From contig NZ_JQDZ01000043.1 of the NCBI RefSeq assembly GCF_000764205.1, positions 1 to 56,532 on the forward strand: 56,532 nt of DNA. Reading direction: 5' to 3'. The translations under genes and the position numbers were made by a program. Below the pieces are notes generated by a model. It searched no databases, was not told where the DNA came from, and was given only the letters and a program-made list of their open reading frames with translations. The stretch is from Thalassotalea sp. ND16A. Its GTDB lineage: Bacteria > Pseudomonadota > Gammaproteobacteria > Enterobacterales > Alteromonadaceae. Positions 27,540 to 36,533 of the stretch are shown here, one piece after another (position 1 is the stretch's first letter; each line of letters starts with the position of its first letter).

Positions 27540-28415
27540 ATGAAAAAAATACTGTTTTTAATGTCTTTGTTAGTATGTTTTTGCACTAACTCGGTGATGT
27601 TTACGGCCCACGCAGCAAGTGATTTATCGAGTGTTGAAATTCGCGTGTTAAAAGCCAATGCTAATGTCTACATGTTGGAAGGTCGTGGTGGCAATATTGG
27701 CGTGCTGGCAACAACAGATGGTTTAGTATTAGTGGATGATCAATTTGCGCCGTTAGCGAGTAAAATTGAGCAGGCAATGAAAGAGATTAAAGATGTGCCG
27801 TTAAAGTACATTGTGAATACTCACTATCATGGCGATCATACCGGCGCTAATGCTCATTTTGCCAAGCAGGCGCCTATTTTTGCCCACTCAAATGTGCGCA
27901 AAAGAGTGGCGACAGATAATAAAAAGGTTGGTGCCAATCTGCCGGTGATCACCTATGAACATGGGGTAACCATGTATTTGGATGATGAAGAAATTCAGCT
28001 AACACACTTTCCAAGCGGTCATACCGATGGCGATTCTATTGTCTATTTTAAAAAAGCCAATGTATTGCATATGGGCGATTTGTATTTTCAAGGGCGGTTT
28101 CCGTACGTCGATCTCAATGGTGGGGGCTCGGTAAAGGGCTATCTTGCCAACATCAAAAAAATTAAAAATCAGTTCCCACCAGATGTGGTCATCATCCCCG
28201 GCCATGGCGAGCTCAGTAATATGGCAAGTTTGCAAGGCTTTATCGAGATGATTGAATATTCCATCAACAGAGTGGAAATGGCAGTGAAAGCCGGTAACAG
28301 CAGTGGCGAGATCCTCGCCGATGGCATAGGTGAAAAGTATGAAAACTGGGCCTGGCAATTTATCAGCGAAGAGAAATGGATGAAAACCTTGATAAAAGAT
28401 TTAACCCCAAAATAA
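27540..28415 (+). CDS. Secreted metallo-beta-lactamase-fold hydrolase
   Basis: A 291-residue protein with a signal peptide (cleavage near FTAHAAS, residue 26). MBL-fold motifs: HYHGDH at 95-100, GHTDGDS near 159, MGDLYF near 178 and the final PGHGELS near 222, so both metal sites look complete. These resemble periplasmic class B-like or cyclase-type proteins rather than a proven beta-lactamase. Single gene. Confidence 0.85.
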   Translation: MKKILFLMSLLVCFCTNSVMFTAHAASDLSSVEIRVLKANANVYMLEGRGGNIGVLATTDGLVLVDDQFAPLASKIEQAMKEIKDVPLKYIVNTHYHGDHTGANAHFAKQAPIFAHSNVRKRVATDNKKVGANLPVITYEHGVTMYLDDEEIQLTHFPSGHTDGDSIVYFKKANVLHMGDLYFQGRFPYVDLNGGGSVKGYLANIKKIKNQFPPDVVIIPGHGELSNMASLQGFIEMIEYSINRVEMAVKAGNSSGEILADGIGEKYENWAWQFISEEKWMKTLIKDLTPK

Positions 28416-28428
28416 TAAAAGAGTTAGG

Positions 28429-28449
28429 CTACGGGCTACGAACTACGGG
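28429..28449 (+). repeat. Heptamer tandem repeat (CTACGGG x3)
   Basis: Three units CTACGGG, CTACGAA, CTACGGG lie 14 bases past the MBL-fold gene stop. A different heptamer array is at 32975-33009. Confidence 0.6.
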
Positions 28450-28716
28450 CAGATTGTGGTGAATTTAAGTTACAGGGTGCAAGCAGGCAGCGTATGTTGT
28501 AGCTCAAACTTGAGCTGACAATTTTAGATTTTGAGTAATGTTTATTCTTGTATATATTGATCTTTATTGCCACAAAGACGGCTCTAGAGGTGAAAAAGAA
28601 TGGGTATTCCACTCTTCTTAGGTGTCTCGGCATACGTCGGCCTGTGCCAGCAAGAGCCATTCACTAAACCTGTTAAAAAGCGCCAAAGAAGCACGCGCAT
28701 TCATAGAAAAGTAGCA
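28450..28716. other. Non-coding region
   Basis: About 270 bases between the MBL gene and the GIY-YIG unit. I see no credible gene, RNA or terminator here. Confidence 0.5.
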
Positions 28717-29178
28717 CCGTCATCCCACCGTGCTTTTGGGTGGGATCTCCTTCAGGTTTAAGGAGTCTATAAAGAAAATCCCCCCTCTATCAACTAGACT
28801 TTAATTTCTAGCATTGAAAAGGACTTCGATCATGAAAAACCAGCCATATACATCATAACCAACTCTACAAATAGCGTTTTATATATCGGTGTTACCAGCA
28901 ATTTAATCCAGAGAATTTATCAACATAAAGAAAAGCTTATTGATGGTTTCAGTAAGCGATATAACTTGTTTAAATTGGTTTATTTTGAATTATTTGAAGA
29001 TATGAATAGTGCAATCCAAAAAGAAAAAAGGCTTAAAATTTGGCAAAGAAGTTGGAAGGAAAGACTGATTCGAAAAGCAAACCCACAATGGAAGGACTTG
29101 TATCAAGAGCTCCTTTAACTCTGTATTAGTCACAGTTTGCGTCAGGAGATCCCACCCAAAAGCACGGTGGGATGACGG
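28717..29178 (+). mobile_element. GIY-YIG unit flanked by REP-like inverted repeats (copy 1)
   Basis: A 462-bp unit bounded by 35-bp perfect inverted repeats (28717-28751 and 29144-29178). Each repeat is itself a hairpin with ATCCCACC/GGTGGGAT arms and an outer CGTCAT. The enclosed GIY-YIG gene starts 80 bases inside the left repeat and stops 25 bases before the right one. Same architecture as 32368-32834. Mobility is inferred. Confidence 0.6.
28832..29118 (+). pseudogene. GIY-YIG nuclease, frameshifted
   Basis: From 28834 the frame encodes a 94-residue GIY-YIG domain closely matching the intact gene at 32426: EKPAIYIITN, NSVLYIGVTSNLIQRIYQHK, KLVYFELFEDM, QKEKRLKIWQRSWK and NPQWKDLYQ. The ATG at 28832 is one base out of frame with this, and no in-frame ATG precedes it. 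Comparison with the intact copy indicates a single-base deletion in codons 3-4. The upstream leader (TTGAAAAGGA...ATCATGAA) is also shared with the intact copy. Confidence 0.82.
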
Positions 29179-29213
29179 CATACTTTTTCTTATACCGTAT
29201 CAGTCTCTTGTTC

Positions 29214-29240
29214 GCTCACAACAGCCTGTGAGCTTTTGAT
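29214..29240 (+). terminator. Possible terminator past the GIY-YIG unit
   Basis: GCTCACA pairs with TGTGAGC over a six-base loop and is followed by TTTT. Weak, short stem. Confidence 0.4.
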
Positions 29241-29529
29241 TACATTACGTTAAATTCCGCAACCGTGCAAATTGTGCTAAACTCGGTAGTACAAATTTGC
29301 AATATCAGAGCTAACTTTACTGCCTACGCGGTCATTAGAAAATTACGTGTTATTCAAGAGTAATGTCTGTCTTCAATTCCAAAGCAGCCACTCAGTGTAA
29401 AGGGCCACAAAGCTCTCTAATAGTTTTTCTTGTTACGATTCGCTTTACTATATATCAAAGCCCCTCAGAAAATTTTTTACTAATCCTAGATAATTTCATC
29501 AAAGCAGTTGACAAAGCTTCTATCAATAA

Positions 29530-29563
29530 CTACATTTGTAGTAACTAACTACTACAAATGTAG
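29530..29563. promoter_or_regulatory. BlaI-type operator, paired dyads
   Basis: CTACATTTGTAG at 29530-29541 and CTACAAATGTAG at 29552-29563 are palindromes and inverted copies of each other, together forming a larger perfect dyad. They lie 25-58 bases before the second BlaI-type gene. Confidence 0.82.
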
Positions 29564-29587
29564 TTTAACGGTAATGAGAAAACTAAT

Positions 29588-29965
29588 ATGAAATTAAGTG
29601 AATTTGAATTAGACGTAATGCAACGCTTCTGGGATGAGGGTGCTTGCTCTGCACCGGCAATCCACAAATGGATAGCTGAAGATAAAAAGGTTGCTTATAC
29701 CACGGTGAAAACAATTATCGATCGTCTTGAAGAAAAAGGGGCTATTAGACGTGAACGTATTGAGGGACGCTCGATTGTTTATTCAGCCGCTATCGAAAAA
29801 GAAGCTATCTCCAAAAAACTATTGCCCGATTTTGTCAGACGTTTTTTTCATGGTAATGCTAGCCATCTGATCGCCCACTTGATTAAGGATGATGAATTAA
29901 GTGATGAGGATATTGTGTTTTTAGAAAAATTCCTCGCCAAGCGAAAAGATAATAAGGAAGAATAA
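29588..29965 (+). CDS. BlaI/MecI-family repressor (second copy)
   Basis: A 125-residue winged-helix repressor: SEFELDVMQRFWDEG at residues 3-17, TTVKTIIDRLEEKGAI at about 38-53, and a C-terminal dimerisation region. It differs substantially from the first BlaI-type protein at 1473. It lies two bases upstream of the M56 protease gene and 24 bases downstream of a strong double operator, so an autoregulated operon is likely. Confidence 0.9.
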   Translation: MKLSEFELDVMQRFWDEGACSAPAIHKWIAEDKKVAYTTVKTIIDRLEEKGAIRRERIEGRSIVYSAAIEKEAISKKLLPDFVRRFFHGNASHLIAHLIKDDELSDEDIVFLEKFLAKRKDNKEE

Positions 29966-29967
29966 TC

Positions 29968-31851
29968 ATGGCGGACTATTTACTGACTAACTTAACGATC
30001 AGTGCAATTGCTGCAATGATACTTTTGATTTTAAAAGATGCACCGGCACGTTTACGTTTTTATGTAGTGTTGGCCGCTCTGGTAGCATGGCTTATTCCTT
30101 GGCATTTAGCTGCAACACTGATAATCGTACCTGATACTCTGGTTCATTATAGTAATGAATTATTAGTGCCAACAGTCTGGCTTGGTGACTATCAAACGAA
30201 TACCTCAAGCATCATTCCTGAACTGCTTGTTGAACAAACGAACAATATGGTCAACCCTGTCAATACGGCACACTCTCTTGATGAAATATTAGCCGCTATA
30301 CCCGCAGTTGAATTGATATTAATCATTGGAATATTACTCTTGGCAAAAGACATTTTTAATTACCAATTATTGCTTCGACGATGGAAAAACAGTTCTCAAG
30401 AGATGACAAACCTCTGGCAGCAAAATGGTATTGAATGCAGCAATATTTCTATTCGTCTTTTGCCTGATGGTGGTCCAGGCATGGCAACAGGAATTTTCAA
30501 GCCGGTAGTCTGGCTCAACCAAAGCCACACAAAAAGCAATAAAACCAGAACCATCCTTGTCCATGAACTGAATCATATTCAACAAAAAGATCCAATTTGG
30601 ATGTGGCTATTGACCGGTATACAAGCGGTATTGTGGTGGAATCCATTAGCTCGACGATTTATCAAAATTGCCAGAGAGCAAATAGAGTTGAGCTGCGACG
30701 AAAAATGCAGGCATCAATTAAAACAAAATTATTCATATGATCTGGCGGAAATCTTACTCAATGGTGATGGCGCAGCAGAAGAATGTGCAGCCGTTGTTGG
30801 CATAAAGAACAGCAAAAATTTTAATATTGTCCGTATAGAAAAATTAGCAAAGGAGAAAGTAATGAAAACTAAATATCTTATAGCACTCGTGGTTGGCTTT
30901 GGAATGAGTACATTAGTTGGCTTCAGTGTTATCGCCAAATCAACCAGTGCAATGTCCCAAGTTGCTGTTGAAAGTCTTCTGGTGCTTGAGTCTAAACAGC
31001 TCTCGAAACTGGATTCTTCCGGCAAATCTGAAATGTTGGTGAGCGGACGCGGCAATGCAAGATCGTACGCGGGAGAGGTGTACGTTCATCAAGGCAGTGA
31101 GGTAATCATTTACGGCCCGACAGGAGAAAAACGACGAACGATCCCCATTCCTGATGGTGTGTTGTATTCAATCGACTTCGTGGTGCTTCCCCGTGGAGCA
31201 TTGGCTTTTCTCGACAATCAAAATGACGCAATTTATTTTGTCGATGTTTATGGAAACTTCTTAAATACAATCTACCTTCACGACCAACCAGATCAACAAT
31301 GGCAGGACATGGATGGTGTTGTTGTCGGGAATAAGTTAATTGTGTCGGGTAAAGGGAATCTTGTACCTAGGAACGGATACCATGTGTCATCGAGCGGTGA
31401 AAAGGAATATTTCTCGGAAATTCTAGTGCATAATGAACTGGTCGCCGTGGACTTGGAGACTTATGAGGTATCTTCGTTTCGTAACCTGAAGTCATTGTAT
31501 AACCTTAGCGCTATCGCTTATTCTGAAGGTCGATACTACGTCTCTAACCGTCGAGATATCTACTCTTTCACGGACAATTCAGGAAGTATCACAAAGGTTG
31601 CCACATTACCGGAAGGCAACACCGCGGGAATTGTTATCGCCAATGGACACCTTTTTGCCGTGGTAAACGGCATGTCAAAGGTCGGTAAACAATATCATGC
31701 TGCCAACAAAGGCAAAAAGAAGAAAGGACAAAGCCTTGCTGCCAAGAGAAAAACCAATCAGGGTATTCTTTATGATATCGATCTCACCACCGGAAATGTC
31801 ACACAGGTAAGAGATGATCTCAATTTCCCGCATGGTGTTCTACTCCTGTAG
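29968..31851 (+). CDS. M56 membrane metallopeptidase fused to a beta-propeller-like domain
   Basis: A 627-residue protein. Residues 1-290 form an M56/BlaR1-type membrane protease with helices near 8-22, 30-55 and 108-126 and the zinc motif HELNH at 199-203. A helix at about 300-325 follows, then about 280 residues of repeated strand motifs (for example YSIDFVVLPRGALAFLDNQ, LSAIAYSEGRYYVSN, TAGIVIANGHLFAVVNG) resembling an NHL or SMP-30-like propeller. It probably acts as the periplasmic sensor in place of a penicillin-binding domain. Within the gene, ATG 30862 (codon 299) is preceded by AAAGGAG at six bases and would start a protein with its own signal-like helix, so a separate propeller protein may also be made. 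Confidence 0.8.
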   Translation: MADYLLTNLTISAIAAMILLILKDAPARLRFYVVLAALVAWLIPWHLAATLIIVPDTLVHYSNELLVPTVWLGDYQTNTSSIIPELLVEQTNNMVNPVNTAHSLDEILAAIPAVELILIIGILLLAKDIFNYQLLLRRWKNSSQEMTNLWQQNGIECSNISIRLLPDGGPGMATGIFKPVVWLNQSHTKSNKTRTILVHELNHIQQKDPIWMWLLTGIQAVLWWNPLARRFIKIAREQIELSCDEKCRHQLKQNYSYDLAEILLNGDGAAEECAAVVGIKNSKNFNIVRIEKLAKEKVMKTKYLIALVVGFGMSTLVGFSVIAKSTSAMSQVAVESLLVLESKQLSKLDSSGKSEMLVSGRGNARSYAGEVYVHQGSEVIIYGPTGEKRRTIPIPDGVLYSIDFVVLPRGALAFLDNQNDAIYFVDVYGNFLNTIYLHDQPDQQWQDMDGVVVGNKLIVSGKGNLVPRNGYHVSSSGEKEYFSEILVHNELVAVDLETYEVSSFRNLKSLYNLSAIAYSEGRYYVSNRRDIYSFTDNSGSITKVATLPEGNTAGIVIANGHLFAVVNGMSKVGKQYHAANKGKKKKGQSLAAKRKTNQGILYDIDLTTGNVTQVRDDLNFPHGVLLL

Positions 31852-32197
31852 GGTTAACAAAGGGGAATGAGATCGTAGTGCTTGCATTTGTAAATTATCT
31901 GTGGCTTGAAGCGATGAAGAGCTTTTCGCCACAGCTTGCAACCCATTAGCGGCTCATTTTTACATTGGTGATAACATCGAGAAGAACCAGCTCGCTGATC
32001 GCTGTATCACTAAAATTTACACATTAGTAGTGTCAACACTCCAAAGGCGTGCATTGATTGACAAAAATGCTGGCAGTGTCTCCTTTGTAAGTGAGCGGTC
32101 GTTAGTTGTAATATTATCCAAAGCCCGTTTTGCGAAGAAAAGTGATTCTAATGCGTTCGTGTTGGAATGTCCGTTTATCGCTCATTTAAGTCGTTAA
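31852..32197. other. Non-coding region
   Basis: About 350 bases after the M56 fusion gene. I see no credible ORF, RNA or terminator. Confidence 0.45.
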
Positions 32198-32320
32198 TTA
32201 TTTGTCTTTATCCGAAGGATTATTGAATCCTTCTGGCATGTTATCTTCAATTTCTGCAACGATGCCATTTATAAACATGACCTGAACTAAGTAAGTATGG
32301 ATTAATTCAGGACTAAATGA
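32198..32320 (-). pseudogene. Orphan C-terminal coding fragment
   Basis: On the minus strand an open stretch of 40 codons reads SFSPELIHTYLVQV then MFINGIVAEIEDNMPEG and ends NNPSDKDK-stop. It has good protein-like composition, but a stop lies directly upstream and there is no usable start. It looks like the tail of a lost gene. An internal ATG would give only a 24-residue peptide. Family not recognised. Confidence 0.35.
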
Positions 32321-32367
32321 TTATAAAGAGCGATTAAGAGACCTATACAATATGAGAAAAAACACAC

Positions 32368-32834
32368 CGTCATTGCGGCGCAGGCCGCAACCTCCCTACG
32401 CATGCTGTGGCTAGCAAAAATAAGCTCAAATAATATCAGGGTATAAATCTCGCCAGTTTGGATTAACCTCTTCAATTAATCTATTTTTCCATTTTCGATG
32501 CCACTGCTTTAATCTCTTTTCTCTTACAATCGCGTTTTCCATGTCGTTGAATAATTCAAAATAAACAAGTTTTGTTAAGTTGTATTTAGCGCTAAATCCT
32601 CCAATAAGTTTTTCTTTATGTTGATAAATTCGTTGAACTAAATTGCTGGTTACGCCAATGTATAATACCGTATTATGCGTATTTGAAATGATATAAATTG
32701 CGGGGTGCTTCATGATTGAATTCCTTTTCAATAAATGAAATTTAAGTGTAGCTTAGTTGAAATTAGTTTGTGGAAGCGATTGTTTATAGGCACGCTATAT
32801 CCGAAAGGGGGTTGCGGCCTTCGCCGCAATGACG
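32368..32834 (-). mobile_element. GIY-YIG unit flanked by REP-like inverted repeats (copy 2)
   Basis: A 467-bp unit bounded by 25-bp inverted repeats (32368-32392 and 32810-32834, one mismatch in the loop). Each is a hairpin with GCGGC/GCCGC arms and an outer CGTCAT. It encloses an intact GIY-YIG gene on the minus strand. The size, spacing and outer CGTCAT match copy 1 at 28717-29178, but the hairpin stem sequence differs. Mobility is inferred. Confidence 0.6.
32426..32713 (-). CDS. GIY-YIG nuclease-domain protein
   Basis: A 95-residue single-domain GIY-YIG protein. IYII at about 5-8 and YIGVTSNL at about 16-23 form the GIY...YIG core, then the catalytic Arg in QRIYQHK, and the C-terminal metal-site Glu in AIVREKRLKQWHRKWK. 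Small proteins of this UvrC-related group are common and poorly characterised. ATG 32713 is chosen because AAGGA lies eight bases upstream; ATG 32731 would destroy that spacing. Enclosed by inverted REP-like hairpins. Confidence 0.88.
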   Translation of the reverse strand: MKHPAIYIISNTHNTVLYIGVTSNLVQRIYQHKEKLIGGFSAKYNLTKLVYFELFNDMENAIVREKRLKQWHRKWKNRLIEEVNPNWRDLYPDII

Positions 32835-32974
32835 TGGTTAATTGTTTCTAAGTATGCCCTGATATTGGAAGGTTAAACGTCTCTGAATGGCACTGACCTG
32901 CCGGATATAATTGAATTCATATACAAAAGCCCCAAGTGAGTATTGTAAACTAACCTGGGGCCTCAACAATGCTG

Positions 32975-33009
32975 CTTGTACCTTGTACCTTGTACCTTGT
33001 ACCTTGTAC
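32975..33009. repeat. Heptamer tandem repeat (CTTGTAC x5)
   Basis: Five exact CTTGTAC units end two bases before the stop of the dipeptidyl peptidase gene (minus strand). Slipped-strand variation in copy number is possible but would not touch the coding frame. Confidence 0.85.
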
Positions 33010-33011
33010 TT

Positions 33012-35333
33012 TTATTTTCTCAATTTTCGATCAAAAAAGTCGATGATTGAATAATTCAAATGCACTTTCACTTTTTTACCACGCATGCTGTGCTTACTGC
33101 CCGGGTAAGTCATCAGTTCAAACCGTTTGTTTTCATCTTGCAAGGTTTTAATCAGTTTCGTGGTATTGGTAAACAACACGTTGTCATCGGCCATACCATG
33201 GTAAATGTATAACGCATTGTCATTGTCAAAATCTTTGGCATAAGGGAACACTGAGCTGTTCTCATAGCCATCAGCATTGGTTGCCGGATGACTCAAATAA
33301 CGCTCGGTGTAGTGGGTGTCGTATAACATCCAGTCGGTTACCGGTGCGCCACTAACGCCAGCACTAAAGTAATCACCGGCTTTAAACATTGCCATTAGTG
33401 CCATGTAGCCACCATAACTGTGGCCAAAGATACCGATATTTTCTTTATCAACATAAGGTAATGTCTGCAGGTATTTTACTCCGGAAATCTGATCATCAAG
33501 TTCAACATTGCCCAATTCTTTGTAAATGGCAAACTCAAACGCCGTGCCTCGATAATTTGAGCCACGATTATCCAGTTGAAACACCACATAACCATTGTTT
33601 ACCATGTACTGGGTCATGTCAGCACCAGTCCATTCATTGGTCACACGCTGGGCATGCGGGCCTCCGTAGACACTGACGATCACCGGGTATTTTTTCCCTG
33701 GTTTTAAGTCTTGCGGAGTGTAAAGCTTGTAATATAAATCTGTTGTGCCATCACTGGCTTTTAACGTGCCAAAGGTTGGGGTGACTAATGATCCTTGAAA
33801 AGGCGCCACGGGATGGCTGTGATCAAGCTTATTTTCCAATAAATAGGTCAATCGTTTGCCATTTGCCTGATGCAAACTCAATTGCGCCGGCGTATTGATA
33901 TTGGAAAAATCATCCAGGTAACTGAGGTGGTCATTGGCAAAAGCAATGTTATGAAAGCCGCTGCGTTTACTGACTCGGTTTACGTGTTCTGGTGACTTGC
34001 CATCTAAAGTCACCTTGTATAAATGTTTTTCAATCGGGGTGTCAGCGCGACCGGTAAAATATAACCAGCCATTATCTTCATCAATTGACACCAGTTCGTC
34101 AACAATCCACTGACCTTTGGTTAACTGGCTGATCAGCTCCCCTTGGTAGTTATAAAGGTATAAATGTTTATAGCCATCGCGTTCAGAAGCCCAGATGAAC
34201 TGTTTTGATTTTTTCAAAAAGGTTAAATCATCATTCAGATTTACCCAATGATCTGATGTTTCTTCAATAATGGTTTTTGCTTTACGAGCTTTTAGGGTGT
34301 GAAAGTTCAATTTCAGCGTTTGTTGTGCCCGGTCTTGCCATTGGTAAGCAATAGTTTTGGAATCAGGCAGCCAGTTTACCCGGGCGATATAAATGTCTTT
34401 TTCTTTGCCCAGGTTTAAATCAGTCGTTTTTCCGGAACTCAGCTTAATGTTATGCAACGATACTGCAACATTATTGGTACCGGTAGCAGGGTAGCGTTGT
34501 TCAAACAGTTTTACTTCTTCGGCGTAAATTTCATTACGTATAACGGTTTGCACCCCTGACTCATCCACTTTTAAAAAGGCGATGTTCTTCTCGTTTGGTG
34601 ACCACCAATAACCGGTCATCCGATCCATTTCTTCCTGGGCAACAAATTCGGCCATGCCGTTTTTAATGGTGCCTTTGCCGTCATCGGTTAATTGCTTTTG
34701 TTCATTTTCTTGTAAGTCGATGATATAAATGTTTTGCGCTTTAATAAACGAAACATAGCGGCCTTTTGGTGAGAATTTTATATCGGTTTCGTAGGCTTGA
34801 TCTTCGGTTAAACGACGCGATGTTTTGCTGTCTTGGGCGTATAAATACAAGTCACCGTTTATTGGGAACAAGATGTTGTTGCCATCACTCGATAACACAT
34901 ATTCCATGATGCCACTGCCATAAACGCGTTGACGTTCACGACGAGCTTTTTCTTCATCACTTAATTCTTCTTTGCCGGCAAAAATGGAGTCTGAATCCAC
35001 TAGCAGCAAATGTGTGCTGCTGGCAATATCGTATTGCCAAAGATCAAAACGGTCATTGTCTGACTCTTTCGCTTTTAAATAGGTTACTGTGGTGCCATCG
35101 GGTGAGTATTTTAAATTTTTTGAGGTAGGTCCATCTAGAGAAGGAGCAGAAAAAATTCTTTCAATCGTTAATGCCTCGGCTTGCTCTATTTTTTCAGGTT
35201 CAGTAGGAGTGATCATGGCATCACCTTCAAATGGTACTTGCGCGACAGTGCTAACCGATACCGTTAATAGCATTGATGAAAACAATATCGATAGTGTTTT
35301 CAATGAATTAGATTTTTTTAGGGTTTTTAACAT
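33012..35333 (-). CDS. Dipeptidyl peptidase IV-type S9 serine protease
   Basis: A 773-residue exported peptidase of family S9B. Signal peptide to about residue 32. An N-terminal beta-propeller follows (DPPIV N-domain, including the Glu pair region EFVAQEEMDRMTGYWWSP near 232). The C-terminal alpha/beta hydrolase has GHSYGGYMAL (catalytic Ser), HGMADDNV (Asp) and GSKHSM (His). It removes N-terminal Xaa-Pro or Xaa-Ala dipeptides and serves protein degradation in the periplasm. Single gene. Confidence 0.93.
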   Translation of the reverse strand: MLKTLKKSNSLKTLSILFSSMLLTVSVSTVAQVPFEGDAMITPTEPEKIEQAEALTIERIFSAPSLDGPTSKNLKYSPDGTTVTYLKAKESDNDRFDLWQYDIASSTHLLLVDSDSIFAGKEELSDEEKARRERQRVYGSGIMEYVLSSDGNNILFPINGDLYLYAQDSKTSRRLTEDQAYETDIKFSPKGRYVSFIKAQNIYIIDLQENEQKQLTDDGKGTIKNGMAEFVAQEEMDRMTGYWWSPNEKNIAFLKVDESGVQTVIRNEIYAEEVKLFEQRYPATGTNNVAVSLHNIKLSSGKTTDLNLGKEKDIYIARVNWLPDSKTIAYQWQDRAQQTLKLNFHTLKARKAKTIIEETSDHWVNLNDDLTFLKKSKQFIWASERDGYKHLYLYNYQGELISQLTKGQWIVDELVSIDEDNGWLYFTGRADTPIEKHLYKVTLDGKSPEHVNRVSKRSGFHNIAFANDHLSYLDDFSNINTPAQLSLHQANGKRLTYLLENKLDHSHPVAPFQGSLVTPTFGTLKASDGTTDLYYKLYTPQDLKPGKKYPVIVSVYGGPHAQRVTNEWTGADMTQYMVNNGYVVFQLDNRGSNYRGTAFEFAIYKELGNVELDDQISGVKYLQTLPYVDKENIGIFGHSYGGYMALMAMFKAGDYFSAGVSGAPVTDWMLYDTHYTERYLSHPATNADGYENSSVFPYAKDFDNDNALYIYHGMADDNVLFTNTTKLIKTLQDENKRFELMTYPGSKHSMRGKKVKVHLNYSIIDFFDRKLRK

Positions 35334-35485
35334 GGGGGCATTTAATTTTGCTTTAATTAATTGCCCTGTATACTACCTTTCGCTGTGCCTGGTGTCGAAG
35401 GTAACTTCCGATTTTTCTCTTTTTTACATGACTAAATTGTAAAGCAATATTAATCACCGTTGTTAACGCTGACAAATACTACTCT

Positions 35486-36352
35486 TTAGTTTAAGTGTTC
35501 GGCCAGATAATCCACCAAAAATCGAATTTTAGGTGACAAATTTCGGTTGTGCGGATACACCGCCCAAATGATTTGTTCTGGCTCTCTAAAGTGATCAAGT
35601 ATAGTGATTAACTTGCCGGTTTCAATCAACGGCTGCACGTAATAATCTGGTAACTGCACTATGCCTAAACCTTTTAAGGCTGCATCTACCAGGCCAAGGC
35701 CACTGTTACAGTGAACCGGCCCATGTACCCGGACATTTCTTTCTTTGCCATTTTCGATAAAGCGCCAATAATCCAGAGTGCCTAATAAACAACGGTGTTG
35801 TTCAAGTTCAGACAAGGTATGCGGCAGGCCATGTTTGTTGATGTACTCCGGTGAGGCACAGACAAAATTGGTTCGGCTGGATAGCTTTTTCGCCATCATC
35901 GTCGAGTCAGATAATTTACCCATTCTAATGGCCAAATCAAAGCCTTCATCAATGATATCTACTTGTTTATTGGTTAAATGAGCTAAAATTTCAACGTCGA
36001 CATAACGTTGCAAAAAATTATTTACCAACGGCATGATTTGCTGTTCGCCATAAGTTACCGGCGCGGTGAGCTTAATTTTTCCTTGCGGCTTACTTTGTAA
36101 GTTGGTGATGGCGCGCTCGGCTGCATCCAAACCATCGAGCACAGCACGACAGTGTTGATAGAATACTTGCCCTTCCTGAGTAAGCGATACTTTTCGTGTG
36201 GTACGATAAAAAAGCTTTACGCTTAATCGCTGCTCTAACGCACTCACTTGTCGACTCACTTGTGCCGTTGAAATAGATAAGCGCTTAGCTGCTTGAGTAA
36301 AGCTTTCTGTTTCGGCCACTTGCACAAACTCGCTGATCCCTTCCCAGTTCAT
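35486..36352 (-). CDS. LysR-family transcriptional regulator
   Basis: A 288-residue LysR regulator. The N-terminal helix-turn-helix is ESFTQAAKRLSISTAQVSRQVSALE (about 11-35 in two halves), followed by a substrate-binding domain. ATG 36352 is chosen because GGAG lies eight bases upstream. It diverges from the SMR transporter and is a candidate regulator of that gene and perhaps of the formaldehyde genes beyond. Confidence 0.9.
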   Translation of the reverse strand: MNWEGISEFVQVAETESFTQAAKRLSISTAQVSRQVSALEQRLSVKLFYRTTRKVSLTQEGQVFYQHCRAVLDGLDAAERAITNLQSKPQGKIKLTAPVTYGEQQIMPLVNNFLQRYVDVEILAHLTNKQVDIIDEGFDLAIRMGKLSDSTMMAKKLSSRTNFVCASPEYINKHGLPHTLSELEQHRCLLGTLDYWRFIENGKERNVRVHGPVHCNSGLGLVDAALKGLGIVQLPDYYVQPLIETGKLITILDHFREPEQIIWAVYPHNRNLSPKIRFLVDYLAEHLN

Positions 36353-36533
36353 TTTTCTTACTCCAATCATTGATTGTTACATATAGGTAAAGGTGATTTG
36401 CAAAATCACCGTATTATCATTTTAACAGAAATAAATATAATAGCTGCCATAAACAAACACCAGCCGTTTTAGAGTGACCAAATTCAAATCGGTAAGCAGT
36501 TAGTAGACACTATTTAAATAAAAGGAAGCAGAT

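Noticed and set aside
29363-29548. Plus-strand 61-codon ORF before the second BlaI gene
   Set aside because: Overlaps the operator, has no ribosome-binding site and no recognisable features.
29968-31851. Sequencing error joining two genes
   Set aside because: The M56 and propeller parts are in one open frame with a plausible linking helix, so no base change is needed; the internal start is noted instead.
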